DNA of 64,000 bases from Corynebacterium sphenisci DSM 44792 (GCF_001941505.1 NZ_CP009248.1:2480001-2544000), one strand, 5' to 3'. Positions 53,892 to 62,230 are shown, counted from the stretch's first letter. Numbers and translations are program-made. Notes: generated by a model from the letters alone, not told the origin.

Positions 53892-55464
53892 CCGGGGCCG
53901 GCAGATCCGCGCCATGCGGCAGCACCCGGCTGGCCTCCCCGCCCAGCCAGTCCCGGATCACCGCCATGGAGCGGCAGTCGTCGGCGTTGTAGCGCAGCAG
54001 CGTCGCCCGCGCCGCGGCCGCGTCCCCCGGCGCGATCCCCGCGGCCACCCGGTAGAAGGCCAGGGAGCCCTCCCCGCCGGCCTCCGGATCCCGCCAGCGG
54101 AACCCCGCCCAGGGGGCGACCTGCTTCAGGCCCAGCCCGCCCGGCGCGAGCAGCTGGGTCCGGGTTACCCGGAACAGATCCACCCACTGCGCCGAGCCCA
54201 GCAGGGCGTCCACCTCCGCGCGGGTGGGCGCGGTCACCGGCCCGTCGGGGCCGTCGAAGCGGCGCCCGCCGAAGGCGGCGGCCGACTGGCGCAGCCACCG
54301 GTTCTCCGCCTCCGCCGCCCAGCAGTAGGCGGCGAAGCTGCGCCCGCTCGCCGCCGCCTGCCGGCGCAGCCCGCTCAACCAGGCCCAGAACCGGGCGAAG
54401 GCGGCGCCGAGGGCCTCCTCCGCGCCGCGCGCCCCGGGGGCGGCCCAGCTGACGAAGGGCCGGTAGCCCCCGGCGGTCCACGCCCCCCACAGGTAGGGCC
54501 CCGCCCCCGGGTAGGCCTCCACGTCCACATCGACCTCCACCGCCGCCCGGGGCGCCGCGGTCACCGGCACCCGGCGCACCGCCGGGATCCCGGCGACCGC
54601 CGCCCGGGCCAGCCAGGCGGCCTCCCCGGCGCCCTCCGCCCCGGCCAGGGCGCGCACCGTGCCGATGCCGCGCGCCCGCAGCCGATCCGCCCGGTCCCCG
54701 GGCAGCACCAGGGAAATGTCGTCGGCGGCGCGCAGCCGCGCCTCGCAGGCCGCCCGCCAGCGGCAGCCCCGGCACTGGCGCACCCGCCGCGGCGGCGGCA
54801 CCACGCCCGCGGCGAGGCCGGCGGCGACCTCGGCGACGGCGCCCCGGGCCCGCCGGTAGGCCCCGATCCGCGGTGCCGCGGCGGCCACCGCCAGCGCCGA
54901 CCGCTCCGCGCCGAGCACCCCGACCAGCCCGCAGCCGGCGCCGAGGGCGTCCAGCGCGGCGGCGGCCTGGCCGAGCGCGACCGCGTCGGCGCGGCGCTCG
55001 CGCACCCGCAGCGCGGGCCGCTCCGCCACCCGCCGGGCCGGCTCCGGCGCGGCCAGCGCGGCCAGGTCCAGCACCCGGGCGGCGGCGGTGCCGCCGCCGC
55101 GGCGCGGGGCGAGCACCGCATGCCCGGTGACCCGCACCGGCAGATAGCCGTGCGGGCCCGCCCAGCGCACCAGGGCCTCGACCCGGGCCCGCTCCGGCAC
55201 GCCGGCGTCGCCGGGCATCGGCAGCACCGCGTCGAGGATGAGCGGGGCGCCGGCGGCGATCGCCTCCAGGGTGGCCAGATCCGCGTCCGGGCCGGGGTCG
55301 ATCCGGGTGGCCCCGGCCGGCCAGTGCGGCGCCGGGGGCCGCCGCGCCGGATCCGGCGGGGCCGCCGGCGGGGCGGGATCGCCGCGCAGGATCCGCGCCA
55401 TCCGGTGCCGGCAGCCGAGGAGATCCGGGCCGGTGAACGCCTCGATGCGGGTATCCTCGTCCAT
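53854..55464 (-). CDS. TM0106-family RecB-like putative nuclease
   Basis: A 536-residue protein with an N-terminal RecB-like nuclease segment, a cysteine cluster CRGCRWRAACEARL (about residue 230) that could hold an Fe-S centre, and a short helix-hairpin-helix-like region. The C-terminal RNase H-like exonuclease domain has Asp/Glu in VDVDVEAYPG and YNADDCRSM near the end. Role in DNA processing is inferred. ATG 55464 or GTG 55467 are possible starts, with minus-strand TAGGCT about ten bases upstream. The 3' end overlaps the crotonase gene by 38 bases. Confidence 0.82.
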   Translation of the reverse strand: MDEDTRIEAFTGPDLLGCRHRMARILRGDPAPPAAPPDPARRPPAPHWPAGATRIDPGPDADLATLEAIAAGAPLILDAVLPMPGDAGVPERARVEALVRWAGPHGYLPVRVTGHAVLAPRRGGGTAAARVLDLAALAAPEPARRVAERPALRVRERRADAVALGQAAAALDALGAGCGLVGVLGAERSALAVAAAAPRIGAYRRARGAVAEVAAGLAAGVVPPPRRVRQCRGCRWRAACEARLRAADDISLVLPGDRADRLRARGIGTVRALAGAEGAGEAAWLARAAVAGIPAVRRVPVTAAPRAAVEVDVDVEAYPGAGPYLWGAWTAGGYRPFVSWAAPGARGAEEALGAAFARFWAWLSGLRRQAAASGRSFAAYCWAAEAENRWLRQSAAAFGGRRFDGPDGPVTAPTRAEVDALLGSAQWVDLFRVTRTQLLAPGGLGLKQVAPWAGFRWRDPEAGGEGSLAFYRVAAGIAPGDAAAARATLLRYNADDCRSMAVIRDWLGGEASRVLPHGADLPAPVSAGAAAGRPAG

Positions 55465-55576
55465 CACAGTGCCCACCAGCCTAACCCCGGCCCACCCGGC
55501 CGGTAGCCTGGTGGGCGACCGCGGCAGCCGAAGCCTGTGCGCGGGCGACGCGAACAGACGGCAGAACAGGATCATG

Positions 55577-56329
55577 ATGAGCTTCTTGGGCGATATCCGG
55601 GATCGGCGACGCGAGGGCAGGCTGGCGCTGAAGGCGGCCCGCACGAAGGCGAAGGAGGACGCCCGGCATGAGGCGAAGCTCAAGCGCCGCGCCCTCAAGC
55701 AGGGCCGCAAGGAGGAGGCCCGGCGGCTCAAGGCCGAGACCCGGGCCACCGAGCGCGGGGCCCGCCGGGCCGCCAAGCGGGACCGGAGCGCCCTGAAGCA
55801 CCTGGACAAGATCCACGCCAAGCAGGCCAAGCAGGAGGCCAAGGCCGCCAAGGCCAAGCGCCGGCACCAGACGAAGCTGGCGGAGAAGGTCCTCGAGCAG
55901 CAGCGCCAGGCCGGGTTCGGCAAGGAGAAGGCGAAGAGCTGGATCGGCGGCGGCCGGCTGCTGCTGCCGGTGCTGGTGCCGCTGGCCTACCGGGGCGTGA
56001 CCTGGCTGCAGAACCGCGGCCAGGAGTCCGAGGCCCGCCGGCTCGGGGTCACCGCCGACGCGGTGGCCCGGCACCCCGGCAACGGGGCCCCGCTGCTGGC
56101 CCGGATCGACGCGGTGCGCGATGCGGTGGACCGGCTGCGCTCCTCCGGCCTGGCCGGGGCGGTGGGCTTCGCCTCCGACGCCGACGACCGCCTCGACGTG
56201 CTCGTCGACGGGGTGAAGAACGCCGAGCATCTGCCGCCGCGGCAGCGTCGCCGCGCCCACGACTCCATCGCCGCGGAACTCGACGGCCTGGACTCCGAGA
56301 TCATGGACCGGCTCGGCATCCGCGCCTGA
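55577..56329 (+). CDS. DUF6474 family protein with charged coiled-coil N-terminus
   Basis: A 250-residue protein. Residues 1-115 are extremely rich in Lys, Arg, Ala and Glu and should form a long basic coiled coil. One moderately hydrophobic segment follows (GGGRLLLPVLVPLAYRGV, about 126-145), then a helical C-terminal domain. This layout fits the corynebacterial DUF6474 family. ATG 55577 is chosen over ATG 55574 because AGGATC gives better spacing. The basic helix may bind nucleic acid or acidic lipids; function is unknown. Two hairpins follow. Confidence 0.78.
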   Translation: MSFLGDIRDRRREGRLALKAARTKAKEDARHEAKLKRRALKQGRKEEARRLKAETRATERGARRAAKRDRSALKHLDKIHAKQAKQEAKAAKAKRRHQTKLAEKVLEQQRQAGFGKEKAKSWIGGGRLLLPVLVPLAYRGVTWLQNRGQESEARRLGVTADAVARHPGNGAPLLARIDAVRDAVDRLRSSGLAGAVGFASDADDRLDVLVDGVKNAEHLPPRQRRRAHDSIAAELDGLDSEIMDRLGIRA

Positions 56330-56353
56330 GCGGGCCCACCCCCGCCGCACCCC

Positions 56354-56432
56354 CCGCGCGGTGACCGCGCGGCCGACCGCAGGTGACACCACGGTGAATT
56401 CCCCGGGAATTCCCCGCGCCACCTGCGGTTTT
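56354..56432 (+). promoter_or_regulatory. Nested hairpins between DUF6474 and phoD (terminator or leader switch)
   Basis: A perfect 8-pair hairpin CCGCGCGG-TGA-CCGCGCGG (56354-56372) is followed by CCGCAGGTG (56377-56385) pairing with CACCTGCGG (56420-56428) and then TTTT. Inside the outer pair lies a second hairpin, AATTCCC-C-GGGAATT (56397-56411). The T-run ends 13 bases before the phoD ATG, so the structure may be a terminator of DUF6474 or an attenuator in the phoD leader. Confidence 0.55.
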
Positions 56433-56445
56433 CCTCGTCCGCGAG

Positions 56446-58158
56446 ATGATTTCCGGTGCCGGGGTGCGCTTGGGTGGTGCCGTGCCGAACACCACCACCC
56501 CGAACGCCCCGCTCCGCCCCAGCCGGCGCACCCTGCTGCGCGCCGGCGGCCTCGCCGGAATCGGCGGGCTGCTCACCACCCGCCCCGCCCCCGCCCCCGC
56601 CGACCCCGCCGCCGGGGCCCCCGGGGTCTTCGCCCACGGGGTGGCCTCCGGGGATCCGCTGCCGGATGCGGTGCTGCTGTGGACCCGGGTGACCTCGCAT
56701 CCCGGGGACGTCCCCGGCGCCGGGGCCGGTCGCCCGGTGCCGCTGCGCTGGGAGGTCGCCGCCGACGCGGCCTTCACCCGGGTGCTCGCCGCCGGGACGG
56801 CGGTCTCCGACCCGGAGGCGGACAACACCGTCAAGGTCGACGCCACCGGGCTGCCCGCCGACGCCGCCCTGCACTACCGCTTCACCGTCGCCGCCGGGGA
56901 GCACGCCGGGCAGTCCATCACCGGCCGCACCCGCACCGCCCCGGCCGCCGGGGCGCCCGCGGGCCGGCTGGTGATCGGCCTGACCTCCTGCGCGAACTGG
57001 GAATCGGGCTATTTCGCCGCCTACCGGGACATGGCCGCCGACGAGGACATCGACGTCATCATGTGCGTCGGCGACTACATCTACGAATACGGCGCCGGGG
57101 AGTACGCCGGGAAACTCGGCCCGCTGCGCGAGCACCGGCCCGCCCACGAGATCCGCACCCTCGCCGACTACCGGCTGCGCTACGGCACCTACCGCACCGA
57201 CCCGGATCTGCGGGCCGCGCACGCGGCGAAGCCCTGGATCGTCACCTGGGACGATCACGAGACCGCCAACGACTCCTGGTCCGGGGGCGCGGAGAACCAC
57301 GATGACGCCGCCGAGGGCGACTGGGCCGCCCGCCGGGATGCGGCGATGCGCGCCTACCTGGAGTGGCTGCCGGTGCGCGCCACCGCCCCCGCCGCCGGCG
57401 GGCACCTCTACCGGACCCTGTCCTGGGGGGATCTCGCCGAGCTGGTGATGCTGGACCTGCGCAGCTACCGGGACCGGCCCCTGGAGTTCCGCGCGGTCGG
57501 CGGAATCGACGACTCCGGGCGCACCATGCTGGGCTCCGCCCAGTTCCGTTTCCTCGCCGACCGGTGGCGCAGTTCCACCGCCCGGTGGAACCTCGTCGGC
57601 AATTCGGTGATGTTCACCCCCGTGCTCATTCCGCCCATGCCGCCGCGGGCCGGCGCCGCGGTCGCCGAATTGCTCGGCCTGCCCGAGCAGGGCCTGCCCT
57701 ACAACCTGGATCAGTGGGACGGCTATGCCGCGGAGCGCCGCCGGGTCATCGGGCTGCTCGATGCGGAGGGCATCGACAACGTCGTTTTCCTCACCGGGGA
57801 CATCCATTCCTCCTGGGCCTGCGACGTGCCCCGCGAACCCGGGGACTACCCCGGCGCCGGGGTCGTCGCCGCCGAGATCGTGTGCACCTCGGTGTCCTCC
57901 CCGAATATCGACGACATCGTGGGCCTGCCGCAGCGCAACCCCATTTCCCGCGCCGCGGAGACCGCGCTGACCGGCGCGAACCGGCATTGCCGCTATCTGG
58001 AGTTCGATCACCACGGCTATGCCCGGGTCACCGTGGCGCCCGATGCGATCCTCGCCGAATACCGCTTCGTCGACGACAAGGCGAACCCGGCGGCGCGGGT
58101 GTTCACGCACCGCCGGTTCCGCATCCGCCGCGGCGCGCCCATCATGGCCGTCGATTAG
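56446..58158 (+). CDS. phoD: PhoD-type alkaline phosphatase/phosphodiesterase (Tat-exported)
   Basis: A 570-residue secreted phosphatase of the PhoD family that releases phosphate from esters outside the membrane. Residues ~20-50 form a Tat signal (PSRRTLLRAGG). The N-terminal beta domain (FAHGVASGDPLPDAVLLWTR) precedes the metallo-phosphatase core with CVGDYIYEYG, TWDDHETANDSW and FLTGDIHSSW, which supply Ca/Fe ligands. Start ATG 56446 gives a complete signal but has no ribosome site; GTG 56464 or 56479 are alternatives. Phosphate-starvation induction is typical for the family; the hairpin leader upstream could participate. Confidence 0.92.
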   Translation: MISGAGVRLGGAVPNTTTPNAPLRPSRRTLLRAGGLAGIGGLLTTRPAPAPADPAAGAPGVFAHGVASGDPLPDAVLLWTRVTSHPGDVPGAGAGRPVPLRWEVAADAAFTRVLAAGTAVSDPEADNTVKVDATGLPADAALHYRFTVAAGEHAGQSITGRTRTAPAAGAPAGRLVIGLTSCANWESGYFAAYRDMAADEDIDVIMCVGDYIYEYGAGEYAGKLGPLREHRPAHEIRTLADYRLRYGTYRTDPDLRAAHAAKPWIVTWDDHETANDSWSGGAENHDDAAEGDWAARRDAAMRAYLEWLPVRATAPAAGGHLYRTLSWGDLAELVMLDLRSYRDRPLEFRAVGGIDDSGRTMLGSAQFRFLADRWRSSTARWNLVGNSVMFTPVLIPPMPPRAGAAVAELLGLPEQGLPYNLDQWDGYAAERRRVIGLLDAEGIDNVVFLTGDIHSSWACDVPREPGDYPGAGVVAAEIVCTSVSSPNIDDIVGLPQRNPISRAAETALTGANRHCRYLEFDHHGYARVTVAPDAILAEYRFVDDKANPAARVFTHRRFRIRRGAPIMAVD

Positions 58159-58368
58159 CCGATTGCGGACGCGACCACGACCGCGTCATCAATTCCGCCT
58201 TTCCACCCATGCGGGGGATGATTCGGGGAACTCCCCCGTCGCTGCGCGATTTTTCGGACCATCCCATATACGATGGCATTCACGACGGCGGATACCGGTG
58301 CCGCGCCCGTGCGCGGGCGCCGGGAATTACCGCCCCCGACATCCACCACCACCTCGGAGGACAGCAGC
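58159..58368 (+). promoter_or_regulatory. lsr2 upstream region with candidate promoter
   Basis: The 210-base gap between phoD and lsr2 is relatively AT-rich. TATACGAT (58267-58274) is the best -10 candidate and would leave a leader of about 90 bases. No terminator for phoD and no further structure was recognised. Confidence 0.4.
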
Positions 58369-58716
58369 ATGGCCCGCAAGGAAATCACCCGCTATTTCGA
58401 TGATCTCGACGGCACCCCGCTCGACGAGGATGACGTCAACGTGGTCCGCTTCGGCTACAAGGGCCGCCAGTACATGCTCGATCTCTCCGAGGAGAATGCC
58501 CGGAAATTCGACGAGGTGATGGCCGGCTACGTGGAGAAGGCCTCGCCCGTGGAGCCGGTGCAGCAGCGGGTGCGCCGCACCACCCGGAACACCAACGCGA
58601 ACCGCAACCGCAACCGGATCATCCGCGAATGGGCGCGGCAGCAGGGCATCCAGGTCGCCGACCGCGGCGCCCTGTCCAAGGACGTGATCGCCAAGTACGA
58701 GGCGGCCCACGCCTAG
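58369..58716 (+). CDS. lsr2: Lsr2-family xenogeneic silencer/nucleoid protein
   Basis: A 115-residue nucleoid-associated protein that binds AT-rich DNA and silences it. Residues 1-60 form the oligomerisation domain (YFDDLDGTPLDEDDVNVVRF). Residues ~75-115 form the DNA-binding domain with NRIIREWARQQGIQV. In mycobacterial Lsr2 the minor-groove hook reads RGR; here the equivalent place reads DRGALSKD, so the second arginine is missing. ATG 58369 has GGAGG at good spacing; an upstream in-frame ATG (58273) lacks one. Binding specificity may therefore differ. Confidence 0.94.
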   Translation: MARKEITRYFDDLDGTPLDEDDVNVVRFGYKGRQYMLDLSEENARKFDEVMAGYVEKASPVEPVQQRVRRTTRNTNANRNRNRIIREWARQQGIQVADRGALSKDVIAKYEAAHA

Positions 58717-58780
58717 GCGCCCGACTAGACTCCCATCCCGGGCCGGGGGCCGTCCCGGCCCGGGCTGAGGGGAGACGCCG

Positions 58781-59992
58781 GTGCTGCTGAGGCTGCTGTT
58801 CTACCCGCCGTACGCGGTGGGCCAGCTCTTCGCGTACCCGGTGTCGCTGGTGCTGCGCTTCTGGCACTGGCTGCTCGCCGACGTCATCCACCTCGCCGGT
58901 TCGGCGACCTGGGTGGCGTCGATTCTGCTGCTGGTGGCCACCGTGCGCGGGGCCCTGGCCCCGCTGGCCTACCGCTCCCAGCGCTCCGGGCGGATCCTGG
59001 TGCTGCTGCGGCCCCGGATGCGCGCCATGTCCCGGCGCTACCGCTACTACGGCGACCCGGACGCGGCGAAGTACCTGCGCTGGGGCCGGGAGGAGCTCAA
59101 GCGCGCCAACGGGGTGGCGCCCCGGGCGGGCTGCGTGATGCCCCTGGTGCAGGTGCCGGTGATCCTCGGCCTGTACCGGCTGGTCCGGGAGATGGCCTTC
59201 GGGGTGGGCGGGGACCGCCGCCCGCACCCGGTGAAGTTCATCCCCGCCGAGGACGTCGCCGGCTTCGCCGCCTCCTCCTTCCGCGGGGTGCCGCTGCCCG
59301 CCTACCCGGCGATGCCGGAACCGGGCCTGGTGCAGCTGGGGGTGACCCGGACCGGGGTAATGGAGCTGGCGCTGCCGCTGATCCTGATGGCCACGGTGCT
59401 CACCACCGCGAACATGTCCTGGAGCGTGCACCGGATGCGGCGCACCATGGACCGGGAGTCCCGCTTCGCCCGGACCATGCTGCCGACGATGGTCGTGCTC
59501 GCGTGCCTGGGCGCGGCCTTCCCCCTGCTCTTCGGCCTCTTCGGCCCGGCCCCGGTGGCGGTGATGCTCTACTGGGTGGCGAACAACCTGTGGACCAGCA
59601 CCCAGTCCGCGGTGCTGGTGCTGGCCGTGGACCGGCGGCTGCCGCTGACCGGCGAGTTCCGGGACTACGCGGCGAAGGTGCGCGCCGAGCGCAAGGCCGT
59701 CCGCCGGGCCGGCCCGGAGATCGCCGCCGCCGCGGCCCGCGCGGAGCGGCAGCGCCGGCTGAAGGTGGCCCGGATGCGGGCGATGGTGGTGTGGCTGCGG
59801 CCGGCCGAGCAGCACCGGATCCCCGGCCCCGGCCCCGCCGAGGGCACCTGGCCGCTCGTGCTGGAGCTGCCGTCGGCGCCGGGGGAGCCGGTGCGCCGGG
59901 TGGCGGCCAACGCCGCCCCGCCGCGGTGGCCGCTCAATGGTCCGAATACACCAAATCCCGGGCCAGATCCCGGGCGGTCTGCAGGGGGGTGA
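58781..59992 (+). CDS. YidC/Oxa1-family membrane insertase paralogue
   Basis: A 403-residue insertase-like membrane protein with about five helices. The groove arginine is visible in LLVATVRGALAPLAYRSQRS (about residue 56), the cytosolic hairpin follows, and helices around GCVMPLVQVPVILGLYRL and PVAVMLYWVANNLWT are typical of YidC. There is no lipoprotein signal. The last 100 residues are Arg/Pro-rich. GTG 58781 has GAGGGGAGA upstream. The main yidC of actinobacteria sits near rnpA/oriC, so this is likely a second copy. Its end overlaps the convergent TetR gene by 59 bases. Confidence 0.85.
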   Translation: MLLRLLFYPPYAVGQLFAYPVSLVLRFWHWLLADVIHLAGSATWVASILLLVATVRGALAPLAYRSQRSGRILVLLRPRMRAMSRRYRYYGDPDAAKYLRWGREELKRANGVAPRAGCVMPLVQVPVILGLYRLVREMAFGVGGDRRPHPVKFIPAEDVAGFAASSFRGVPLPAYPAMPEPGLVQLGVTRTGVMELALPLILMATVLTTANMSWSVHRMRRTMDRESRFARTMLPTMVVLACLGAAFPLLFGLFGPAPVAVMLYWVANNLWTSTQSAVLVLAVDRRLPLTGEFRDYAAKVRAERKAVRRAGPEIAAAAARAERQRRLKVARMRAMVVWLRPAEQHRIPGPGPAEGTWPLVLELPSAPGEPVRRVAANAAPPRWPLNGPNTPNPGPDPGRSAGG

Positions 59993-60617
59993 GGTTGCCG
60001 GCCATCTTCGCGCCGGCCAGCCCCCCGTCGAGGAAGACCATGAGCATGTTCGCGTGCAGCGAGGCCTGCCCGCATTCGCGTTCCACGAGCAGCCCGCGCA
60101 GGGTCTCCCACACCCATTCCCGGTGCCGGGCCACGGTGGCCCGGATCTCGCGCTCGGAATCGGTCTCCGGGCGCGGGTACTCCCCGGCGGCGTTCTGGAA
60201 ATGGGAGCCGCGGAAGCCGATCTGGGGCTGTTCGGCGATGCACACGTCGAAGAAGGCGAGGATCTTCTCCTCGGGGGTGTCCATCCCGTCGACCCGGGCG
60301 TCCCAGTTCGCCCGCCACATCTCGTCGAGGCGCTCCAGGTAGGCGATCACCAGGTTGTCCTTGGAGCCGAAGAGGGAGTACAGGCTGGCCTTGGCGACAT
60401 CGGCCTCGCGCAGGATCCGGTCGATGCCGATCACCCGGATCCCCTCCGTGGTGAACAGCTCGGTGGCGCCGGCGAGGAGCCGCTCGCGGGGGCTGGGCCG
60501 GTTGCGGCGGCCGGCGCCGCCGCGGGAACCGCGGCCGCCCCGCACTCCCCTGCCCTGCGTCGCTTCAGCCACCTCGTGCACCAACCCTTCCGGATCCGCT
60601 TTCCTCGGTCGCCCCAT
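59934..60617 (-). CDS. TetR-family regulator with AT-hook/RGG-like N-terminal arm
   Basis: A 227-residue repressor. Residues ~45-95 form the TetR helix-turn-helix (IGIDRILREADVAKASLYSLFG) and the C-terminal part is the ligand-binding helical domain. Unusually, the first 40 residues hold an AT-hook-like MGRPRK and an Arg/Gly-rich stretch (RGVRGGRGSRGGAGRR). ATG 60617 is the first Met giving this arm; the longer open frame is a shadow. The 3' end overlaps the YidC paralogue by 59 bases. Target genes and ligand are unknown. Confidence 0.88.
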   Translation of the reverse strand: MGRPRKADPEGLVHEVAEATQGRGVRGGRGSRGGAGRRNRPSPRERLLAGATELFTTEGIRVIGIDRILREADVAKASLYSLFGSKDNLVIAYLERLDEMWRANWDARVDGMDTPEEKILAFFDVCIAEQPQIGFRGSHFQNAAGEYPRPETDSEREIRATVARHREWVWETLRGLLVERECGQASLHANMLMVFLDGGLAGAKMAGNLTPLQTARDLARDLVYSDH

Positions 60618-60748
60618 TTTAACCGGGTGCGCCGCCCGGCGGGGCTCCCGCACCGTACGAACCGGGCTGTCCGCCGGCGGGCACGGGAAAACCCCGCCCC
60701 CGGGAGGTCCCGGGTGGCGGGGTCGCCGTCGTGCTACGCGGGGTCCGC

Positions 60749-61039
60749 TTAGCGCTTCTTGGTCACCAGGCCGACGATCCACAGCAGGATGACGGCGCCG
60801 AGCAGGCAGGTCAGGAAGGACCAGATCCAGCCGCCGGAGCCGATGCCGAACAGGGTCAGCACCCAGCCGCCGATGAAGCCGCCGATGATGCCGACGAGGA
60901 TGTTCAGGCCGAGGCCCATCTGGGCGTCGGTGCCCATGATCTTGGAGCCGATCCAGCCGGCGAGGCCGCCGATGATGATCCAGCCGATGAAGCCGAGGGC
61001 CGGGGTGCCCTCAGCGGCGAGAAGCAGGGTGTCAGTCAT
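60749..61039 (-). CDS. GlsB/YeaQ/YmgE-family stress-response membrane protein
   Basis: A 96-residue protein with three hydrophobic helices rich in Gly (FIGWIIIGGLAGWIGSKIMG; NILVGIIGGFIGGWVL; a final LLGAVILLWIVGL) and the GTDAQMG loop typical of the family. Such proteins are small envelope stress proteins of unknown mechanism. ATG 61039 has GAAAGG and a palindromic GGTTAACC (61043-61050) just upstream. Its promoter has a near-consensus -10 and phased repeats (see separate entry). Confidence 0.9.
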   Translation of the reverse strand: MTDTLLLAAEGTPALGFIGWIIIGGLAGWIGSKIMGTDAQMGLGLNILVGIIGGFIGGWVLTLFGIGSGGWIWSFLTCLLGAVILLWIVGLVTKKR

Positions 61040-61104
61040 GATGGTTAACCTTTCGTCAGGAACGCGGCCCGCCGGATCGGCGGGACGCGGCGTGTCCGGC
61101 TCCC

Positions 61105-61148
61105 AGTATAGGGTAACCGGGATTAAAAGAGGGTAACAAAGAGTTAAC
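61105..61148 (-). promoter_or_regulatory. glsB-like promoter with phased GGTAAC/GTTAAC repeats
   Basis: Minus-strand TATACT (61105-61110) is a near-consensus -10. Upstream of it lie GGTAAC at 61112-61117 and 61132-61137 and GTTAAC at 61143-61148, spaced 20 and 11 bases, about two and one helical turns. This looks like an activator array; the regulator is not identified. Confidence 0.5.
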
Positions 61149-61267
61149 AATTATGCCAGGACGGTGGGAAGGCGGGGCCACGCGGGCGAAGCGGGCGCCC
61201 GGGTGGCCCGGATCCGGGCAGGAGACGCCCGCATCCGCGCACCCATGCGGCATTCGGGCGCCGGACG

Positions 61268-61310
61268 CGATCGGGCCCCCGGCGCCGGGACGGCGCCGGG
61301 GGCCCGATCG
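61268..61310 (-). terminator. 19-bp perfect stem-loop after uspA
   Basis: Arms 61268-61286 and 61292-61310 pair perfectly around a 5-base loop, 15 bases after the uspA stop. No T-run follows on either strand; it may also block read-through toward the region upstream of glsB. Confidence 0.7.
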
Positions 61311-61324
61311 ATCCGCGAGGGGCG

Positions 61325-62230
61325 CTACTTCACGTCGCCCTCCACCGGGCGCACCACCATCAGCGGGCAGGGCGCGGCCTGCAGCAGCGCACGGGAGGTG
61401 GAGCCGAGCAGCATGCCGCGGAAGCCGCCACGGCCATGGGAGCCGACCACCAGCAGCTGGGCGCCCTCGGCGGCGTCGCACAGCGCCCGCACCGGACGGT
61501 CCCGGGTGACCACCCGGGTGACCTTGACATCCGGGAACTTCTCCGACCAGCCGGCCAGGCGGTGGCCGAGCAGCGCGTTCTGCTCCTCCTCCACCACCTT
61601 CCACTCCTGCTGGGCGGCGGCCAGCCCCGCCAGGGAGGCCTGCACCTGCATATCCATCCAGGTGTGCACCGCGACCAGCTCCGCACCGCGGGCGTCGGCC
61701 TCCCGGAAGGCGTGCTCGATGGCGCGCTGGGAGACCCCGGAGCCGTCCACGCCGACCACGATCGGGCCGTACTTGGTCTCCTCGGTGACGTCATTGTCCT
61801 CCCGGACCACCACCACCGGGCAGGCGCCGTGGGAGACCACCGCGGCGGAGACGGAGCCCATCACCATGCCGGAGAGCCCGCCCAGGCCCCGGGAGCCCAT
61901 CACGATCATGGTGCACTGCTCGGAGAGGTCGAGCAGCATGTCGATCGGCGAGCCCTCCTCGATCTGGTGGGAGACCTCCACGCCCGGCGCGAAGCCCTCC
62001 GCCACCGCCCGGGCCTCGTCGATCTTCTCCATGGTCTCGGCCTCGAGATCGTCGTAGAGCTCCTGCGGCGGCACCATGCCCTCCGCGTAGAGGAACTGCG
62101 GCATCGAGTAGCTGCTCACCAGGCGCAGCGGCACGCCGCGCTTCACCGCGGCGTTGGCGGCCCACCGGACCGCGGTCTTCGCCGCCTCCGAACCGTCGAC
62201 GGCGCAGACGATGATGTCCTGCTTGGGCAT
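61325..62230 (-). CDS. Tandem-domain universal stress protein
   Basis: A 301-residue protein made of two Usp domains (about 1-150 and 155-300). Each carries an ATP-binding G-x2-G-x9-G(S/T) motif: GSRGLGGLSGMVMGSVS near residue 115 and GSHGRGGFRGMLLGSTS near 265. Two-domain, ATP-binding Usp proteins are common in Mycobacteriales and rise in hypoxia or starvation. ATG 62230 starts MPKQDIIVCAVDGSE; the ribosome site GGAGGGAGAGG lies upstream. It ends in a strong stem-loop. Confidence 0.93.
   Translation of the reverse strand: MPKQDIIVCAVDGSEAAKTAVRWAANAAVKRGVPLRLVSSYSMPQFLYAEGMVPPQELYDDLEAETMEKIDEARAVAEGFAPGVEVSHQIEEGSPIDMLLDLSEQCTMIVMGSRGLGGLSGMVMGSVSAAVVSHGACPVVVVREDNDVTEETKYGPIVVGVDGSGVSQRAIEHAFREADARGAELVAVHTWMDMQVQASLAGLAAAQQEWKVVEEEQNALLGHRLAGWSEKFPDVKVTRVVTRDRPVRALCDAAEGAQLLVVGSHGRGGFRGMLLGSTSRALLQAAPCPLMVVRPVEGDVK

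Noticed and set aside
58273..58368. N-terminal extension of Lsr2 from ATG 58273
   Set aside because: The extension has no conserved sequence and no ribosome site, while ATG 58369 has GGAGG and begins with the family's MARKE-type N-terminus.
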